From Rhizodiscina lignyota (lineage: Eukaryota; Ascomycota; Dothideomycetes; Aulographales; Rhizodiscinaceae): a DNA stretch of 64,000 nucleotides. The stretch lies in assembly GCA_010015805.1 (NCBI GenBank), contig ML978122.1, positions 592,453-656,452 on the forward strand, in the 5' to 3' direction. Under the pieces are notes generated by a model. That model saw only the letters and a program-made list of their open reading frames with translations, was not told the DNA's origin and searched no databases. Of the stretch, positions 24,281 to 35,810 are shown piece after piece (within the stretch, counting starts at the first letter, position 1; the number at the start of each line of letters is the position of its first letter). Position numbers and translations under genes: made by a program.

Positions 24281-26380
24281 ATGTGGAACTCAGCAGTTGT
24301 GTCACGCGTCCTCTTCGCAGGACTCGCGCTCTCGAGCGTAGTCGCCGCCGTTCCTGGAAAGAGCAAAGGAGGTTCTCAGCAGGAGCCTCCACCACCAAAG
24401 GGCCAGTCTTTCAAGAAGGAGTACGATTTCATCATTGTTGGCGGTTAGTCCTTTCCAAACTGTACTTTTGGCCCACCTCCTGACAATATCAACAGGTGGC
24501 ACTGCCGGCCTCGTTTTGGCCGACCGCCTTACAGAGAGTGGCAAGTTCGAGGTCGTAGTGCTTGAGTATGGCGGCCTGCCTACCGACGTCGAGTCTTACA
24601 GCACTGCCGGAGGCAATCAGTATCTTGGATCCAGTCAGATTGATTATGGTTTCTCAACCGTTCCTCAGCCACAGATGGGCGGCCGCATCATGCCGTACCA
24701 CCGTGGTCGATGCCTCGGTGGAAGCAGCGCAATCAACGGCCTCTACTACGGAAGGGGAACTTCGACCATCTACGACAAATGGGAATCCCTTGGCAACCCA
24801 GGCTGGAGCTGGGAAGATGTCCATCCTCTCTTCATCAAGGCAAGCTTCTCATTGACAGTTCAATCGCATAACTTTGAGCTGATAGAGTCCATCGCAGTCT
24901 ACAACCTTCGTGGGCAACCCGGCACACTCAACTGATCCACGTTTCGAAACCCACGATGCCAATGAATACTCCAACGGCCCACTCCAGGTCGGCTATCAGG
25001 GCTTCATTCCGAAATCGAACGTCCCATTCATCAAGGCCTGCAACGAGTCTGTCCACACCCCGATCTTGCACGATTTGAACTCAGGAGACAATCGTGGCGT
25101 GAAGCAGGGGACAATGACGTTCGATGCCAACTTCATGCGCAGCTCGAGCTACGACAGCTACTACATGCGCGCCAAGGACAGACCGAATCTTACTACGCTC
25201 ATTCGCGCTCCGGTCTTGAATGTCAACTTCGAAGGTGAGGGTGAAGACCTGACTGCTGTCGGCATCACCTTCTTGGATGAGTCTTCGGGCCTTGTTTCCA
25301 ACATCACGGCAAAGAGGGAGGTCATCTTGTCCGCTGGTGCTTTCCATTCTCCAGCATTGATGATGGTTTCTGGCATTGGACCGCAAGCAGAGCTTGAGAG
25401 CGTTGGAATTACTCCAATCCTCGTCAACGAAAATATTGGCCAGCACATGAATGATCACAATGCTTTCTCAGGTAACCAAGCGACTTCCTCTGCGACAATA
25501 GCTCACATGCTAACATCCAACAGTCATTGCCAGGGTCAAGCCAGAGGCGTCAACTTCCGACATTGGGAACGACCTTGCTGTTCTCCAGAATGAACAGAAA
25601 GAGTTCTACTTTGAAGGCTTCACCGAAAGATGGCACAGCCGCTGGTCTGCTCCCTCCGGATGCACCAACTGTTTCCAGGAGCTTCCGGACGAAGAGCTGA
25701 GGAGCTTTGGCGCGCAGGAGATTATTGACTTGAACATCACAAACCAGGCTCACATCGAATATCTCTACGAATCGATTGCGTATCCCGGCGGCGCAAATAA
25801 GTTCTTCACTCCGCTGCCCAACGAGTCGTACATCTCCATGACCGCTTCCAACTTGGCTGCAACGTCAAGAGGCAATGTCACGATTGGCTCCAGATCTATC
25901 CTTGACTATCCGACCATCAACCCCGCTTATTTCACGACTGATGTGGATAGGAAGATGGCCATTCACTCTTTCAAGTATCTCCGTGCGCTCTTCAAGAACC
26001 CCAACCTCTCTGTTTTCCTGGATGGACCAGATGCAGAGGTGGCCCCTGGCAGTGCCGTACAGAGTGATGATGACATTCTCGAGTATGTATTCCCATAAGC
26101 AGTTTCATTGTTCTGAGCCAAGCACTAAGCAAGCTTCTCTTACAGCTGGGTCTACACCAATGTCCTTCCCAACTGGCACGCATCCGGTACCAACCAAATG
26201 ATCCCCAAGGACAAGGGTGGTGTCGTCGACCCACGGCTCCGTGTCTATGGTGTCAAGAACCTCCGCATCTGCGACGTCAGCATCATTCCATTCCTCCCAG
26301 ACGTCAACATTGTCGGCCCCGTCTACATGATCGGCGAAAAGGGTTCAGAATTAATTAGGGAGGATCATGGTGACCTCTAA
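24281..26380 (+). CDS. Secreted GMC (glucose-methanol-choline) family FAD oxidoreductase
   Basis: Flavin oxidase or dehydrogenase acting on alcohols or sugars outside the cell. Five exons: 24281-24443, 24496-24839, 24886-25471, 25524-26082, 26146-26380, about 628 aa. A signal peptide (LFAGLALSSVVAAVPG) precedes the FAD-binding YDFIIVGGGTAGLVLADRLTE. GMC signature 1 reads RGRCLGGSSAINGLYYGRG and signature 2 lies in LSAGAFHSPALMMVSGIGP. The catalytic His is in NWHASGTNQM, and the C-terminal DVNIVGPVYMIGEKGSELI closes the FAD site with Asn where many oxidases have a second His or Asn. Intron 2 has a GC donor (AAG|GCAAGC ... GATAG); no other junction keeps frame. Substrate unknown. Confidence 0.93.
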
Positions 26381-27149
26381 ATGGAGCTCCACGGCTTCTC
26401 GTGCAGTAGATGCCACGGGCTTGTCAGCTTTGCATTTCCTTGCTTTTTTCCGATAGCTGAAAAGATCGATTTCTGATTGTAATAAGACGGTACTCGGCTA
26501 GTGGACCTGAAAGTTAGCAGTGACATGTAATCAAATTAAGCTTACTTTGCTCCCCTACCTTCTCCGATACCTCTTTAAGGCATTAATGGGGGGCGACGAC
26601 AAGGACTTGAGCTCGACCCCAGGAGTGATTCCAATGAATGTACTACCGCACAATAGGTAAGGCTCAACCTTGCAACCAAGGTCAGCATAGTGGGAGAGAG
26701 GGCATATTGCATGAAGTACCTGTAGTAAGCTTGGGGTCAGCAAAACGATTTCCGTGGGTGTTGGTGATCCCATAACCCCACAATTTGGCGTGTGGCGACC
26801 GAAGGGTTTCGAGTTGTTAGCGGCCTTTTGTGTCCTTTATCTTATCAGCAAGATTAAATCTTGATCGGGAGTGTGGACATTTGCCTGAAATGGTATCGCG
26901 TAGGATATCGCGAGGTACCATGGCCTCGGGCTCGATCTGAGATGCGTTACATCAATGAACTACTCAATTGATCCTTTCTCCTATTTGGAACAATCTTGAA
27001 TGACGTCCAACTTCGAGCACACTACATCCAGCTTCGAGCATCTCTCTGACGTAGCATCCAAACAGCAATTGCTCCAAAGGATACAGTAGACCGTGCGAGA
27101 TTGGCTTATCGCACCTGGTATCGGCGTGAACATTGATCGCACAATTGAC
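26381..27149. other. Intergenic, no gene seen
   Basis: 770 bases between two + strand genes. It includes an AT-rich 3' flank and the promoter of the dioxygenase gene. No RNA gene or repeat recognised. Confidence 0.5.
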
Positions 27150-28227
27150 ATGGCGCCAGTACATGTCGATTCAGCCGTCGAAAAGGACAATCTCTTCATT
27201 CCGGTAAGCTTCCCGAACTGGCTTCAAGTTCCTCTCTTGCTAACATGCCCGACTTCAGCTAATTGACTTCTCCTCCTTCATCGACGGCACGCCGCAGGAA
27301 GCGATCGCCACTGCGCAAGCCATCCTCTCAGGCTTCCAGCGCGCAGGCTTTATCTACCTCAAGAACCATGGCATCGCGCCGTCCACCGTGTCCAACGTCT
27401 TCGCGCAATCGAAATCCTTCTTCGAGAGGCCGCAAGAGCAGAAAGATGCGCTGGCGTGGTACGCTCCCGAAGCGAACAGGGGATATACGGTTTTTGGGCG
27501 GGAGAAGGTGACGCAGTTGGAGGATAAGGACGATGTTGAGGCGCTGAAAGCCGCGCTGCCAGACCTGAAGGAGAGCATGGAGATTGGGCGAGATGACGAG
27601 CCTGGGTTGCCGAATATGTGGCCCGACCGCTTCGACGAAGCTGGCAAGGAGTTCAAGAGCACGATGATGGGCTTCCACGACGAGTGCAAGCGGCTGCATA
27701 TCCGATTGATGCAGGCGATTGCTGCGGGCATGGGAATTGACCCGTCGTGGTTTGATGGATTCACAGATAGGGGTGACAATACGCTGAGGCTGCTGCATTA
27801 CCCACCTGTTTCCCGGGAGACGTTCACGCAGAAGAAGGGACAGGTCAGGGCAGGAGAGCACTCAGACTACGGCTCTATCACACTGCTGTTCCAAGACTCG
27901 CGTGGAGGTCTACAGGTCGAGAGCCCGAACGGTACATTCGTCGATGCAATGCCGATCCCGGATACAATTGTTATCAATGCGGGAGACTTGCTGGCGAGGT
28001 GGTCGAATGACACCATCAAGAGCACGAAGCATCGCGTAGTGGAACCGCCACGGCCGCCGGAAGAAGGAGACACATACCCGGCGCGGTACTCGATCGCGTA
28101 CTTCTGCAACCCGAACTTCGATAGGCTTATCGAAGCCATTCCTGGTACATTCGAGGCGAAGGGCAAGAAATATGAAAGCGTTAATAGCGGGGACTATCTG
28201 GTCAGGAGACTAACGGCAACATATTGA
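27150..28227 (+). CDS. 2-oxoglutarate/Fe(II) dioxygenase, isopenicillin-N-synthase-like
   Basis: Soluble oxygenase of the IPNS/flavonoid-oxidase class. Two exons, 27150-27203 and 27259-28227, about 340 aa. The N-terminal DIOX_N block is IPLIDFSSFIDG and GFIYLKNHGI. The core has HYPPVS, the metal pair of GEHSDYGSITLLFQD (HxD), the distal His in KSTKHRVVEPP and the 2-oxoglutarate-binding RYSIAYF (RxS). GDLLARWSND is typical of the family. All catalytic residues are present. A role in secondary metabolism or small-molecule hydroxylation is likely, but the substrate is unknown. It follows the GMC gene on the same strand with a 770-base gap. Confidence 0.92.
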
Positions 28228-29564
28228 GCTTGCTTGATGTCAATCACATCAATCTCTTTGCGCAGCGCGGTAGGCCTCAATGGTGACAAAATACTTGGCC
28301 GCCATGCAAGCTGTAACGGTGAAGGGCGAATATCTCCTGCACTTCAAGGTAAACTAGACTATCTCTGAAAGCTCAGTTCTATGTTTCTTCGAGTGTACTA
28401 AACAATAGCGGACCGTTGCAAAACTTGTACATTCCATTAGCTAGACTGTCTACACCGTAGCCGCTAGTCAAGTAATAACGCCTAAAGACGAGCAGCTTTT
28501 GCTCCATAAGGGTAAGCAGGATCATTTTTGAAAGCTCAATTCCAAGTTCTTTAGAGTGTACATTGGGAAGCGAGACTATCTCTGAAAGCTCAGGTGTCAG
28601 TCCTTCGGAGTGTCCTAAATCACAGCAGCCTATTGAAAAGAGTTGTACATTTCATTTATTACGGAGGCTACACACTGTTACTATTCAGCATCTTGAAAAC
28701 CTGCAGCCCCTTTCTTCCGCAGATAGCGATCCTGTGTCTCGATCTGATGTGACATTCAATAGAATACTATTGTCGGGGATCTTATATCAGTCGGTATTCT
28801 CAGCCTCAACCTTGATGCGGATTTCTCTGAAGTGTTGGCTATGAGCTTTAGCAGAATGTAACCAGTCGTATGGCGCCCTCATCTTTTCAATTGTCGTGTT
28901 TCTCGCAACCTTTATCCTCCATCCAGCGACAGCTACAAAAACCACCTCCTGTCATATCTTCCAACAGCGATCTCTTTCACTCAACAAAACAAGCAAGGCA
29001 AAGAACAATCGAGAAGCAGGGCCAACCTTACTAACTTTCTAATCGGTGTCAATCCATACAACGAAAAGACTCGGGCCATAGAAGCTGGATATAATAAAAC
29101 TCTCATAGCGGACGGTAACAATCAATATGTTAAAGAATATACGACAGCTATCGGAGATACTCTCGTATCTTCTGAATATGTAGCAAAATGTACTCGTTCA
29201 AAACGTTACCATCACAGCCGCGCTCATGTGCTATCACCCTTGGGCCAGGCCCTTCTTGCTCCTGATTGGAACTGTGCATCTAAGTCAAACACACTCTAGA
29301 GCATATACAACCAACCATTCGGCAATGCTCTCGCTCTCTTCGAAGAGGAAAATTTATTCTTTTCAGTACGGCATAACCACTACGAGCAACTAAGACGTTG
29401 AGGAAAAGCGGGGCACCATGTTAACTCGGCTTAGAGTATTTCTAAGTAGCCGCAAATTATCAGCCGAACCTACCGGCGAACTCTTAATTACCTCCTCGAT
29501 ATAATTAGCAGTTCTACGAGACCGCTCTTAATAAATACACTGTAGTCCTGGTTACGTGAAGAAT
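28228..29564. other. Intergenic with short degenerate direct repeats
   Basis: 1.3 kb with no supported gene. The first third holds three related units (see repeat entry). The remainder, to 29560, is AT-rich and unremarkable. Confidence 0.5.
28358..28620. repeat. Three degenerate direct repeats
   Basis: Units start near 28358, 28525 and 28573. Each contains GAAAGCTCA followed about 15 bases later by TCTTYRGAGTGTA or TTCGGAGTGT. The first and third share the longer lead GACTATCTCTGAAAGCTCAG and a later TTGTACATT(C/T)CATT. Spacing is irregular (167 and 48 bases). Differences are mostly C/T and G/A. Probably a decayed small element or a locally duplicated 3' flank. Confidence 0.65.
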
Positions 29565-30291
29565 ATGCACTTCGTAATTGAAGTCGTCTCGGACACTGTG
29601 TGCCCATGTAAACGTCCTCGAAAAATTTGCCTAACAGAGAGTATCTGACTCCACCTCAGGGTGCTACATTGGCAGTCGTCAGCTCACGCGAGCAATATCA
29701 GAGTACAAGCGCCTGCATCCAGAGCGCAACGATACATTTTCCGTCTCTTGGAAGCCGTTTTACCTGAATCCAAACGCCCAACAAGGAGTCAGCGCCGACA
29801 AGAGAGCATCCTACGTCAAGCGCCATGGGGAAGCAGGCGCTGAAGCAATCTTTGACAGGATTGCTAAAGCGGGTCAAGCCCCGGGAGTCGGCATCAACTT
29901 CAAATTTGGCGGCCGTACGGGCTCCAGTAGAGACTCTCATTGCCTGATACACCATGCTGGGCTGAAGAGCTCGGATGTACAGACACGTCTCGTTAATGCG
30001 CTTTTCAGAGCGTACTTTGAGGAAGAGAAGGACATTTCACAGCAGGAGACCCTACTTGAAGCAGCCCAAAGAGCTGGAGTGGATGAGATCGATGCGCGGA
30101 TGTGGTTGACGGATCAGGCTGAAGGGACAAAAGTCGATCTGCAGGCTGCATATGCGAGGGAAAAAGCAATCAATGGTGTGCCACATTTTACGCTCAACGG
30201 AAGGTTTGAGATTACAGGAGCGCAGGAAAGCCTTGCGTTTGTGAGACTCTTTGAGCGGCTGGTGAAGCTGGAGGAGAGAGCGAAAGTGTAG
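29565..30291 (+). CDS. DsbA-family oxidoreductase (FrnE / HCCA-isomerase-like)
   Basis: Thioredoxin-fold protein, two exons 29565-29607 and 29660-30291, about 224 aa. It starts MHFVIEVVSDTVCPWCYIGSR, with the CPWC active site assembled across the 52-nt intron (T|GG making Trp). The helical insertion has FGGRTGSSRDSHCLIHHAG, and the C-terminal part has the cis-Pro motif NGVPHFTLNGRFEITGAQ. These mark the FrnE/DsbA-like subfamily found in polyketide-tailoring and stress contexts. No signal peptide, so probably cytosolic. Confidence 0.9.
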
Positions 30292-30505
30292 TCGAAACCA
30301 CTTCCGTGCCAATTCAATGATTGAATATCATTTCTTTCATTCTCTAAACAGAAGGAATGTCGGGGTTTGACTGGTTTGAAATTTTCACTATTTTAGAGTG
30401 ATCGCAAGTTTAGACTTCCACGCTTTCTCGCACTCCGGCCCATTTTCTCCATCGTCCCACTCATTCGCGGATTTCTTGAATCCACGCACATCTCCGTTAT
30501 TCAAA

Positions 30506-32255
30506 ATGCCTTCGATTAACAACCCATCTGGCAAAAGGAATCCGGCTCTTGTAATTCCTTCTCCATTCCAACTCAGTTTGGCTTTGGCGGTGGTAAAGAC
30601 AAAGCCGGATGGTCTTGCACTTAGAGGTGCGCGCCCATCTGACGCGTTTTTCAGCGTACTTTATGCTAATGCCAGCCAGGATACATTGAAACATTGCAAG
30701 TTCGATTGTCGGCGCGTAAAGATGCGGCTCCCTACGCAGAAAAGTCCTACGTCGATGGCGTCGCACATTGGAAAGCTCTGTACGAACGAGCCGAGACCGA
30801 CAAGGCATCTCTTCAAGGAGACAACACCAAACTACAACATGAGCTTGAGAAACTCAAAGCAGAAGTAAAGGAAATAAAATTCCAAGGCGCGCGTCCAGAG
30901 AAGCGCAAGAATGCAGGAGATGCGCTGCCGCAAGCTAAACGCGTCCTGCGCTCAGGCACTGTGGCAATTTCGCAGAAACCGGAAGAAAATATAGCAAATT
31001 CAGACTATGGCATGCTAAAAGATGAGGCCGAAGGTATGTTCGCGCCTGTGCGCTGTCATGATTAATCTCAAGGCTCACATCATTTCTAGGACCACTGCTG
31101 CTGCACCACCTCTTCATGGCACACAAACTCCTAAACGATCCTAAGCTAGACCTCGAATCACTCGCACTGCATCTCATCCAAGCCTCTACAAACATCGTTA
31201 CATTGCTCTCAGAATCATGCCAGCATTTAGTCGATGAAGCACTCGCCTCGCAGCTCGGTCAGCACACCCGTACACAGACTATACCAGACAGCATCTCGTG
31301 CCTTCTGACGCCTGTGGCACGATCGGTCACTTCGATGCTACATGGACTGGGCCAAATTGCGGGCAAAACTTCAAGTCTTGGTGGAAGAAGGAAGTTTGAA
31401 GGAGCCGTCGTGTACGCCTACGTCGCAATGTTCAAGGGCATTGCTGATCTGGTCACATTGATGTCCTTTGGACGCGCAACTGTCGAAGTGGTCATCGCAA
31501 CGGGTGGTGAGGGAAGTAAAACCGAGAAGAATATAGCAGCTGGAAAGGACAAGCAAGCACGCACGGCACAAAACCAGACCCTTCAACAACTCTCCGACGC
31601 CTCAGAGTCGCTTTGCAACCTCTTGATAGCCACACTATCACAGCTCTCTCCAGCGCAGAGTATACATCAGAAGCTATTTGAAGGATGGCTTTGTATCATT
31701 CTCGCCCGCGCAGCCGACTGTCTGAACCTTTTGACATTCACTCGTGCGAAATGCAACGTACCCGTCAAACTCAACCCAATCAAAGGATACGAAGACGATG
31801 CTGCCATCGACAAAGCTGCTGCCAGTTACGAGGGAATACATATCGGAAAGCTCCTTGAGCGAGGCATCTCACTGACGCCAGCCTTTCTATCGCCGCAAGC
31901 TGACGTCGCCAAGCCTGGCAGAAGAAAGACTGTTAATCCTGCGACGGCAAAGGCATCAACTCCTGCCTCGAGAACCGCAATTCGAGCCCTGGACAAGCTT
32001 TCTCTCAGCGAGATGGTCAAAGAGAAGCTGCAACGGACGTTAATGACATGTATGTTCGGGAAGACGAAAGGGGAGGAGGAAGATGACTTCTTCGACTGCT
32101 TGCAGATGCCGCCATGCATTAGTGTGGCTGGCCCGCACAGAAACAAAGCTGAGAAGACGGAGATGTATGAAGATCCAGAGGGATGGTTCAAATACAAAGT
32201 CTGGAAGTTGATGGGGTGGGAAATAATCGGAAAGGAGCTTGATGATTGGGCGTAG
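30506..32255 (+). CDS. Unknown protein with N-terminal coiled coil
   Basis: Three exons, 30506-30626, 30680-31033 and 31090-32255, about 546 aa. Introns are short and in frame: the first ends AATGCCAGCCAG, and the second is GTATGT ... TCTAG rejoining DEAEGPLLLHH. Residues about 65-110 form a charged coiled coil (ALYERAETDKASLQ, LQHELEKLKAEVKEI), followed by a basic segment (RPEKRKNAGD) and then a mostly helical body. The C-terminus is rich in acidic and aromatic residues (WFKYKVWKLMGWEIIG). No catalytic motif, signal peptide or membrane segment was seen. I do not recognise the family. Coding quality is good (open, balanced codons), and the architecture suggests a nuclear or scaffold protein. 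Confidence 0.75.
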
Positions 32256-32339
32256 TGGAGACGAGTGGCCGCAATTCAGAGTTGCTCTAGTCGATCGCTG
32301 TACGTTTGAATAACGACAGCCCTTCTTCGAACCAAGCGA

Positions 32340-33310
32340 GATCATGCGTTAAGCTTGTATTCTATTATAGACTTGCCGTAAATATAGCAAAGTCGACTAC
32401 ATTTTCAGCTTCTGTTCGATTGTCTATATACCGTTCACGCCGTAAAGTTCCGTATTCCTTAGCCCTTTATTCAATTATATCGGGAGTCTATTTAATACAA
32501 CTTCTCTAACTCGTTAAATTCCGTGTATTTACGCCTTGTCCGTCGGATATACTGTTCGAACACTCTCTGTAGAAGCGTACATTCCCCAAGTCCTTTATCG
32601 TATACACAGTAAAGTCAATTCTAGCTTGTATATAAAGCGTGTATTCTATTATAGATGTACTGTAAATATCGTAAAGTCGCCTATGTATTAAACTTTCGCT
32701 CGAATAATGACAGGAGCTACTTAATACGCTTTCGTCGACTTGGTAAATTTCGTGTATTTACGAATGATCTATCTGATGAATTGAGCGGTATTACCTGTAA
32801 AGGCATATATTTCCTAAGCTTTCTGCCCTAGGCGCCGTAAAATCTAAAGCTTGTTAAGGTTTAGTTCTATTAATTCTAGAGTGTATTGAGTAGAAATACG
32901 CGACTTAACGGAAATACTTTAATATAAACCGTAGTTACTAGACGTGACAAGCGACGGTACGCCTTAAAGCTTAACCTAACGTCCTCGATACTATATTTAC
33001 TCAGAGCATCCATCGAGAGCTGTAACACTCTAAGGCCAGCTAATTATACTCCATAATGTAAGCGAGAGCACGTGAGAAAGTTTGATTAAATATAAATCGG
33101 AGTGTGTTTGACGGAAATGCATGACTTAGGCGTGGATACTCTGTATGTACTGAAGATTATATTAGCTAAGAGCATCCGCGGAGGACTGTAACGCTCTAAG
33201 GCAAGCCAATCACGCTCTACAAGGCAATCGAGATCACGTGAGAAGGGTTGGTTATAGATATATTGGAGGATGTTTGACGGAAACGCGCGATCGCAGCGTG
33301 AATGACTTGT
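32340..33310. repeat. AT-rich degenerate tandem repeats with RIP-like divergence
   Basis: Two kinds of repeat. In the first part, TCTATTATAGA(C/T) ... GTAAATAT ... AAAGTCG occurs near 32358 and 32651, and a TTAATAC ... GTGTATTTACG unit occurs near 32482 and 32711. In the second part, a unit of about 166 bases is repeated: 33003-33130 and 33169-33296 share AGAGCATCC, CTGTAACRCTCTAAGGC, CACGTGAGAA and GTTTGACGGAAA. Copies differ mainly by transitions. No gene is seen. This is probably decayed mobile or duplicated DNA at the edge of the gene-family island. Confidence 0.7.
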
Positions 33311-33312
33311 AT

Positions 33313-34089
33313 TTATTCTCCCAAAAAAATAACCCCCCCATTGCTCCGCACCCACCATCTATCCTCCCACTCGTTGGCCCTCCGTATGAGCTCCCACCCA
33401 TCCCGCAGGCTCAGCCCCATCCAATTCTTCATACCTCCTTGCGACCACAGCGCGCATGCCAGCGCAGATAGGGAAGGATCATCCAGCCACTGCTCCTTCG
33501 TTCCGTCATTGAAACAGGTGTACCGCAGCCGGTACCAAGTATCCGTCTTCACCCACCGGCGTTTTTTCTCGGGCATGAAGCTGCACCTTAGCTGGATGCC
33601 AGCCGTGCCGAACAGCGTCGGCGTCGGAAAAATGGGGACATGACGGCGAGGCCGACCACTCTCCGCCTCGGAGATGATCGTCTCCCGGTATGGCGCATCA
33701 TTGCGCGGAGGAGAGGTGGTGATCTATTAGGTAGGGGCTTTGTTTAGTAAGACTTGTTGCATAATAGGAATGGAATAGCATGGAGAACTATATGCTCGTT
33801 ATTAGCTTACTTGAAGGAAGATTAGCTCCCCTTTCGACTCGTCCTTGCCAATAACCACGACGAGGTGTCCGAAAGCGTCTTCATGGACGTCGGGAGGGAG
33901 GGGGATGCCGTTCTCCTCGCACTCTTTCTTCTCCCTCAGCCAGAGGATCATGCCCTGGTGGATGGCATGCCAATTGCCATATCGTGCGCCGTCGGCCAGC
34001 CTCGATGGCGGGCCAGATTCTATGTCTGGCAGTGGTGGTGTTGACGGTGGTTGCGGAGGAGGAGGAATCGAAAGTGCTGGTGATGCCAT
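33313..34089 (-). CDS. Unnamed family X, copy A (intact)
   Basis: Two exons, 34089-33811 and 33723-33313, about 229 aa, with an 87-nt intron (GTAAGC ... ATTAG-type end at CTAATAG). The Pro-rich start (SIPPPPQPPSTPPLPD) is followed by YGNWHAIHQGMILWLREKKE, then EDAFGHLVVVIGKDESKGEL, the exon junction, and ITTSPPRN. The second half has WYRLRYTCFND and LSALACALWSQGG. Copy B at 34907 has the same order and the same intron position. The pattern hxxGxhxWL ... GHLxVVIGKD ... QITTS faintly recalls a PemK/MazF-type barrel, but that is inference only. No signal peptide. Function unknown. Confidence 0.7.
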
Positions 34090-34583
34090 CTTGTGGGTGC
34101 TGAGATGGATGGTCCGCTTGACTGAAGAGAGAAGTAGAAGATGGAGAAAGAGAGCAGAGTTTATATAGGAATTGAAGAGACGCTAGGACCGCGGAAAATT
34201 TTCTATTGTTCCAATTCACTATTGATGAACGGCTCCGCGGCAATAAGGCAGCGACGTAAATGTGATCCAATCAAAGGAGCTATACATGCCTCAGAAAGTC
34301 TAATTGCTCTTTTCAAAAGCTAGGACCCATTTTTAGTGTATACTCGAGGCGGCACAAGCACTTCAGACCCAACACAGTCAGAAATTGCCGGCCTCGCAAC
34401 CTTGTTCGAATGGTTCGAGTTTCCTCGAAAACTCTGAAACACCATTGTTCATTCAATGGAGCTTTGATGGGCACCCATTTTTGGTTGATGCCTTAAGCTC
34501 ATCCAAGGCATCCATTCTCGTGAGATCCTGTAGTGTTACTCCTTCCGTACGGTAGGAAAACCAAGGGAGTTCCCCTCTGGCCC
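34090..34583. other. Divergent promoter region of family X copies A and B
   Basis: About 490 bases between the start of copy A (-) and the duplicated leader of copy B (+). No gene seen. Presumably holds both promoters. Confidence 0.5.
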
Positions 34584-34815
34584 GAGCTCTTTGAATAGAC
34601 ATGTGCTGCCTGGCTCCACAATAGTGTTGTATCTCAATAGCGTTTCATATTCTCCCTGGTAACCCGCCACCGTTATTCATATCTAAATCGTAATTTCCTG
34701 CCTTTAGTGGGGCTCTTTACAATAGCAATTTGCTGCCTGGCTCCGCAACTGTGTTGCATCTCAATAGCACATTCGTCATGGCAATACGCCACCGCTACTC
34801 AATCGTCATTTCTAG
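34584..34815 (+). repeat. Tandem duplication of about 125 bp upstream of family X copy B
   Basis: 34584-34700 and 34710-34815 share TGCTGCCTGGCTCC, GTGTTG(T/C)ATCTCAATAGC, CGCCACCG(T/C)TA and ATCG(T/A)(A/C)ATTTC. Differences are largely transitions. The right copy contains an ATG at 34778 in frame with copy B, absent from the left copy, so the duplication affects where translation could begin. Confidence 0.75.
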
Positions 34816-34906
34816 TTTCCGCGGATCTTCTCGATGTATTAAAGCTCCTCTTAGTAGTTCATTCTTTGCTCCTTTCTCCAGAAAGCCTGTCACACCACTC
34901 ACGGCA

Positions 34907-35649
34907 ATGGCAGGCAAAACCGACGACAACATCGCCCCCGCCCAGGCTTGGGCAAAACTACGAGGAGCAGAAGCAAGAGCAGAGAGGAGCGCAGAGCGCA
35001 GCTCTTCTCCACCCCTCCCAAAACCGTCGCTCACGTTCTCCGGCCGACCATCATGGGATAATGACGGCAAAATGTACCAGTTCTGGGCCAAAATTCGGAA
35101 GGGCGACGTCGTGTGGCTCGAGCACCTAGAGAAGTGCGAACGGCGAGGCCTCCCCGAGTCTCCCATTGACGATGAGGCACACGGCCACTTGTGCGTCGTG
35201 ATCGGCAAGGACCTAGCGCGTGGGAACTTGACCGTCGTCCAAGTGAGTTACTAGCAGCATCGGGCTCTACCATGCTGTTCCATCCCCTTAGGTCGACAGT
35301 CTTACTAAACACAGCCATGGCTATAGATCACCACCAGTAAGAAGTCGCGCGGAGGGCCCGGAGTGGGCATACCGGGTACCTCGCGATAGCCCCGACTCCA
35401 GCAGCACCAGGCACTCAGGGCATCGTATTGGAGTACCAGAGACGCACCAATGGCCGGCAACGGTACCTGAAGGCGGAGCATCCTTACGTACTCCGGTACA
35501 CCTACTTCTCCAGGAGCACGCATGAGCGGAGCTTGAAGGGGAGGTCCTTGCAGGCAGTAGCGAGGTGGCTGAGGACAAGAGGGCTGATAAGGCACAACCT
35601 TGCCTTGACTTGGGGGGATAGGGAGGAGCTGGAACAGTTAGCAGGATAA
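34907..35649 (+). pseudogene. Unnamed family X, copy B (frameshifted in exon 2)
   Basis: Exon 1, 34907-35242, from MAGKTDDNIAPAQAW, with core YQFWAKIRKGDVVWLEHLEK and DEAHGHLCVVIGKDLARGNL. An upstream in-frame ATG at 34778 would add a 43-residue basic leader. The intron (GTGAGT ... CTATAG) is at the same place as in copy A, and exon 2 begins at 35327 with ITTSKKSRGG. A TAG at 35387 then stops this frame. The family sequence continues in the next frame from about 35380 (LAIAPTPAAPGTQGIVLEYQ, YVLRYTYFSRS, SLQAVARWL) to the stop at 35649. So either a one-base frameshift has occurred or a further splice event was missed. The exon-1 product could still be made alone. Confidence 0.65.
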
Positions 35650-35810
35650 AAAATAAAAAGCAAGCACGGCGAAGTCGCGCAATTCTGGTAAACATACCCT
35701 CAAGTATACGTCATATAACGTCCACACGTGACCTTGATTGCCTCGAAGAATGACATAATCTTAACTTGGAGCGTTATAGTTCCTCGGCTAGTGGCCCAGA
35801 GAGGGAGGCT

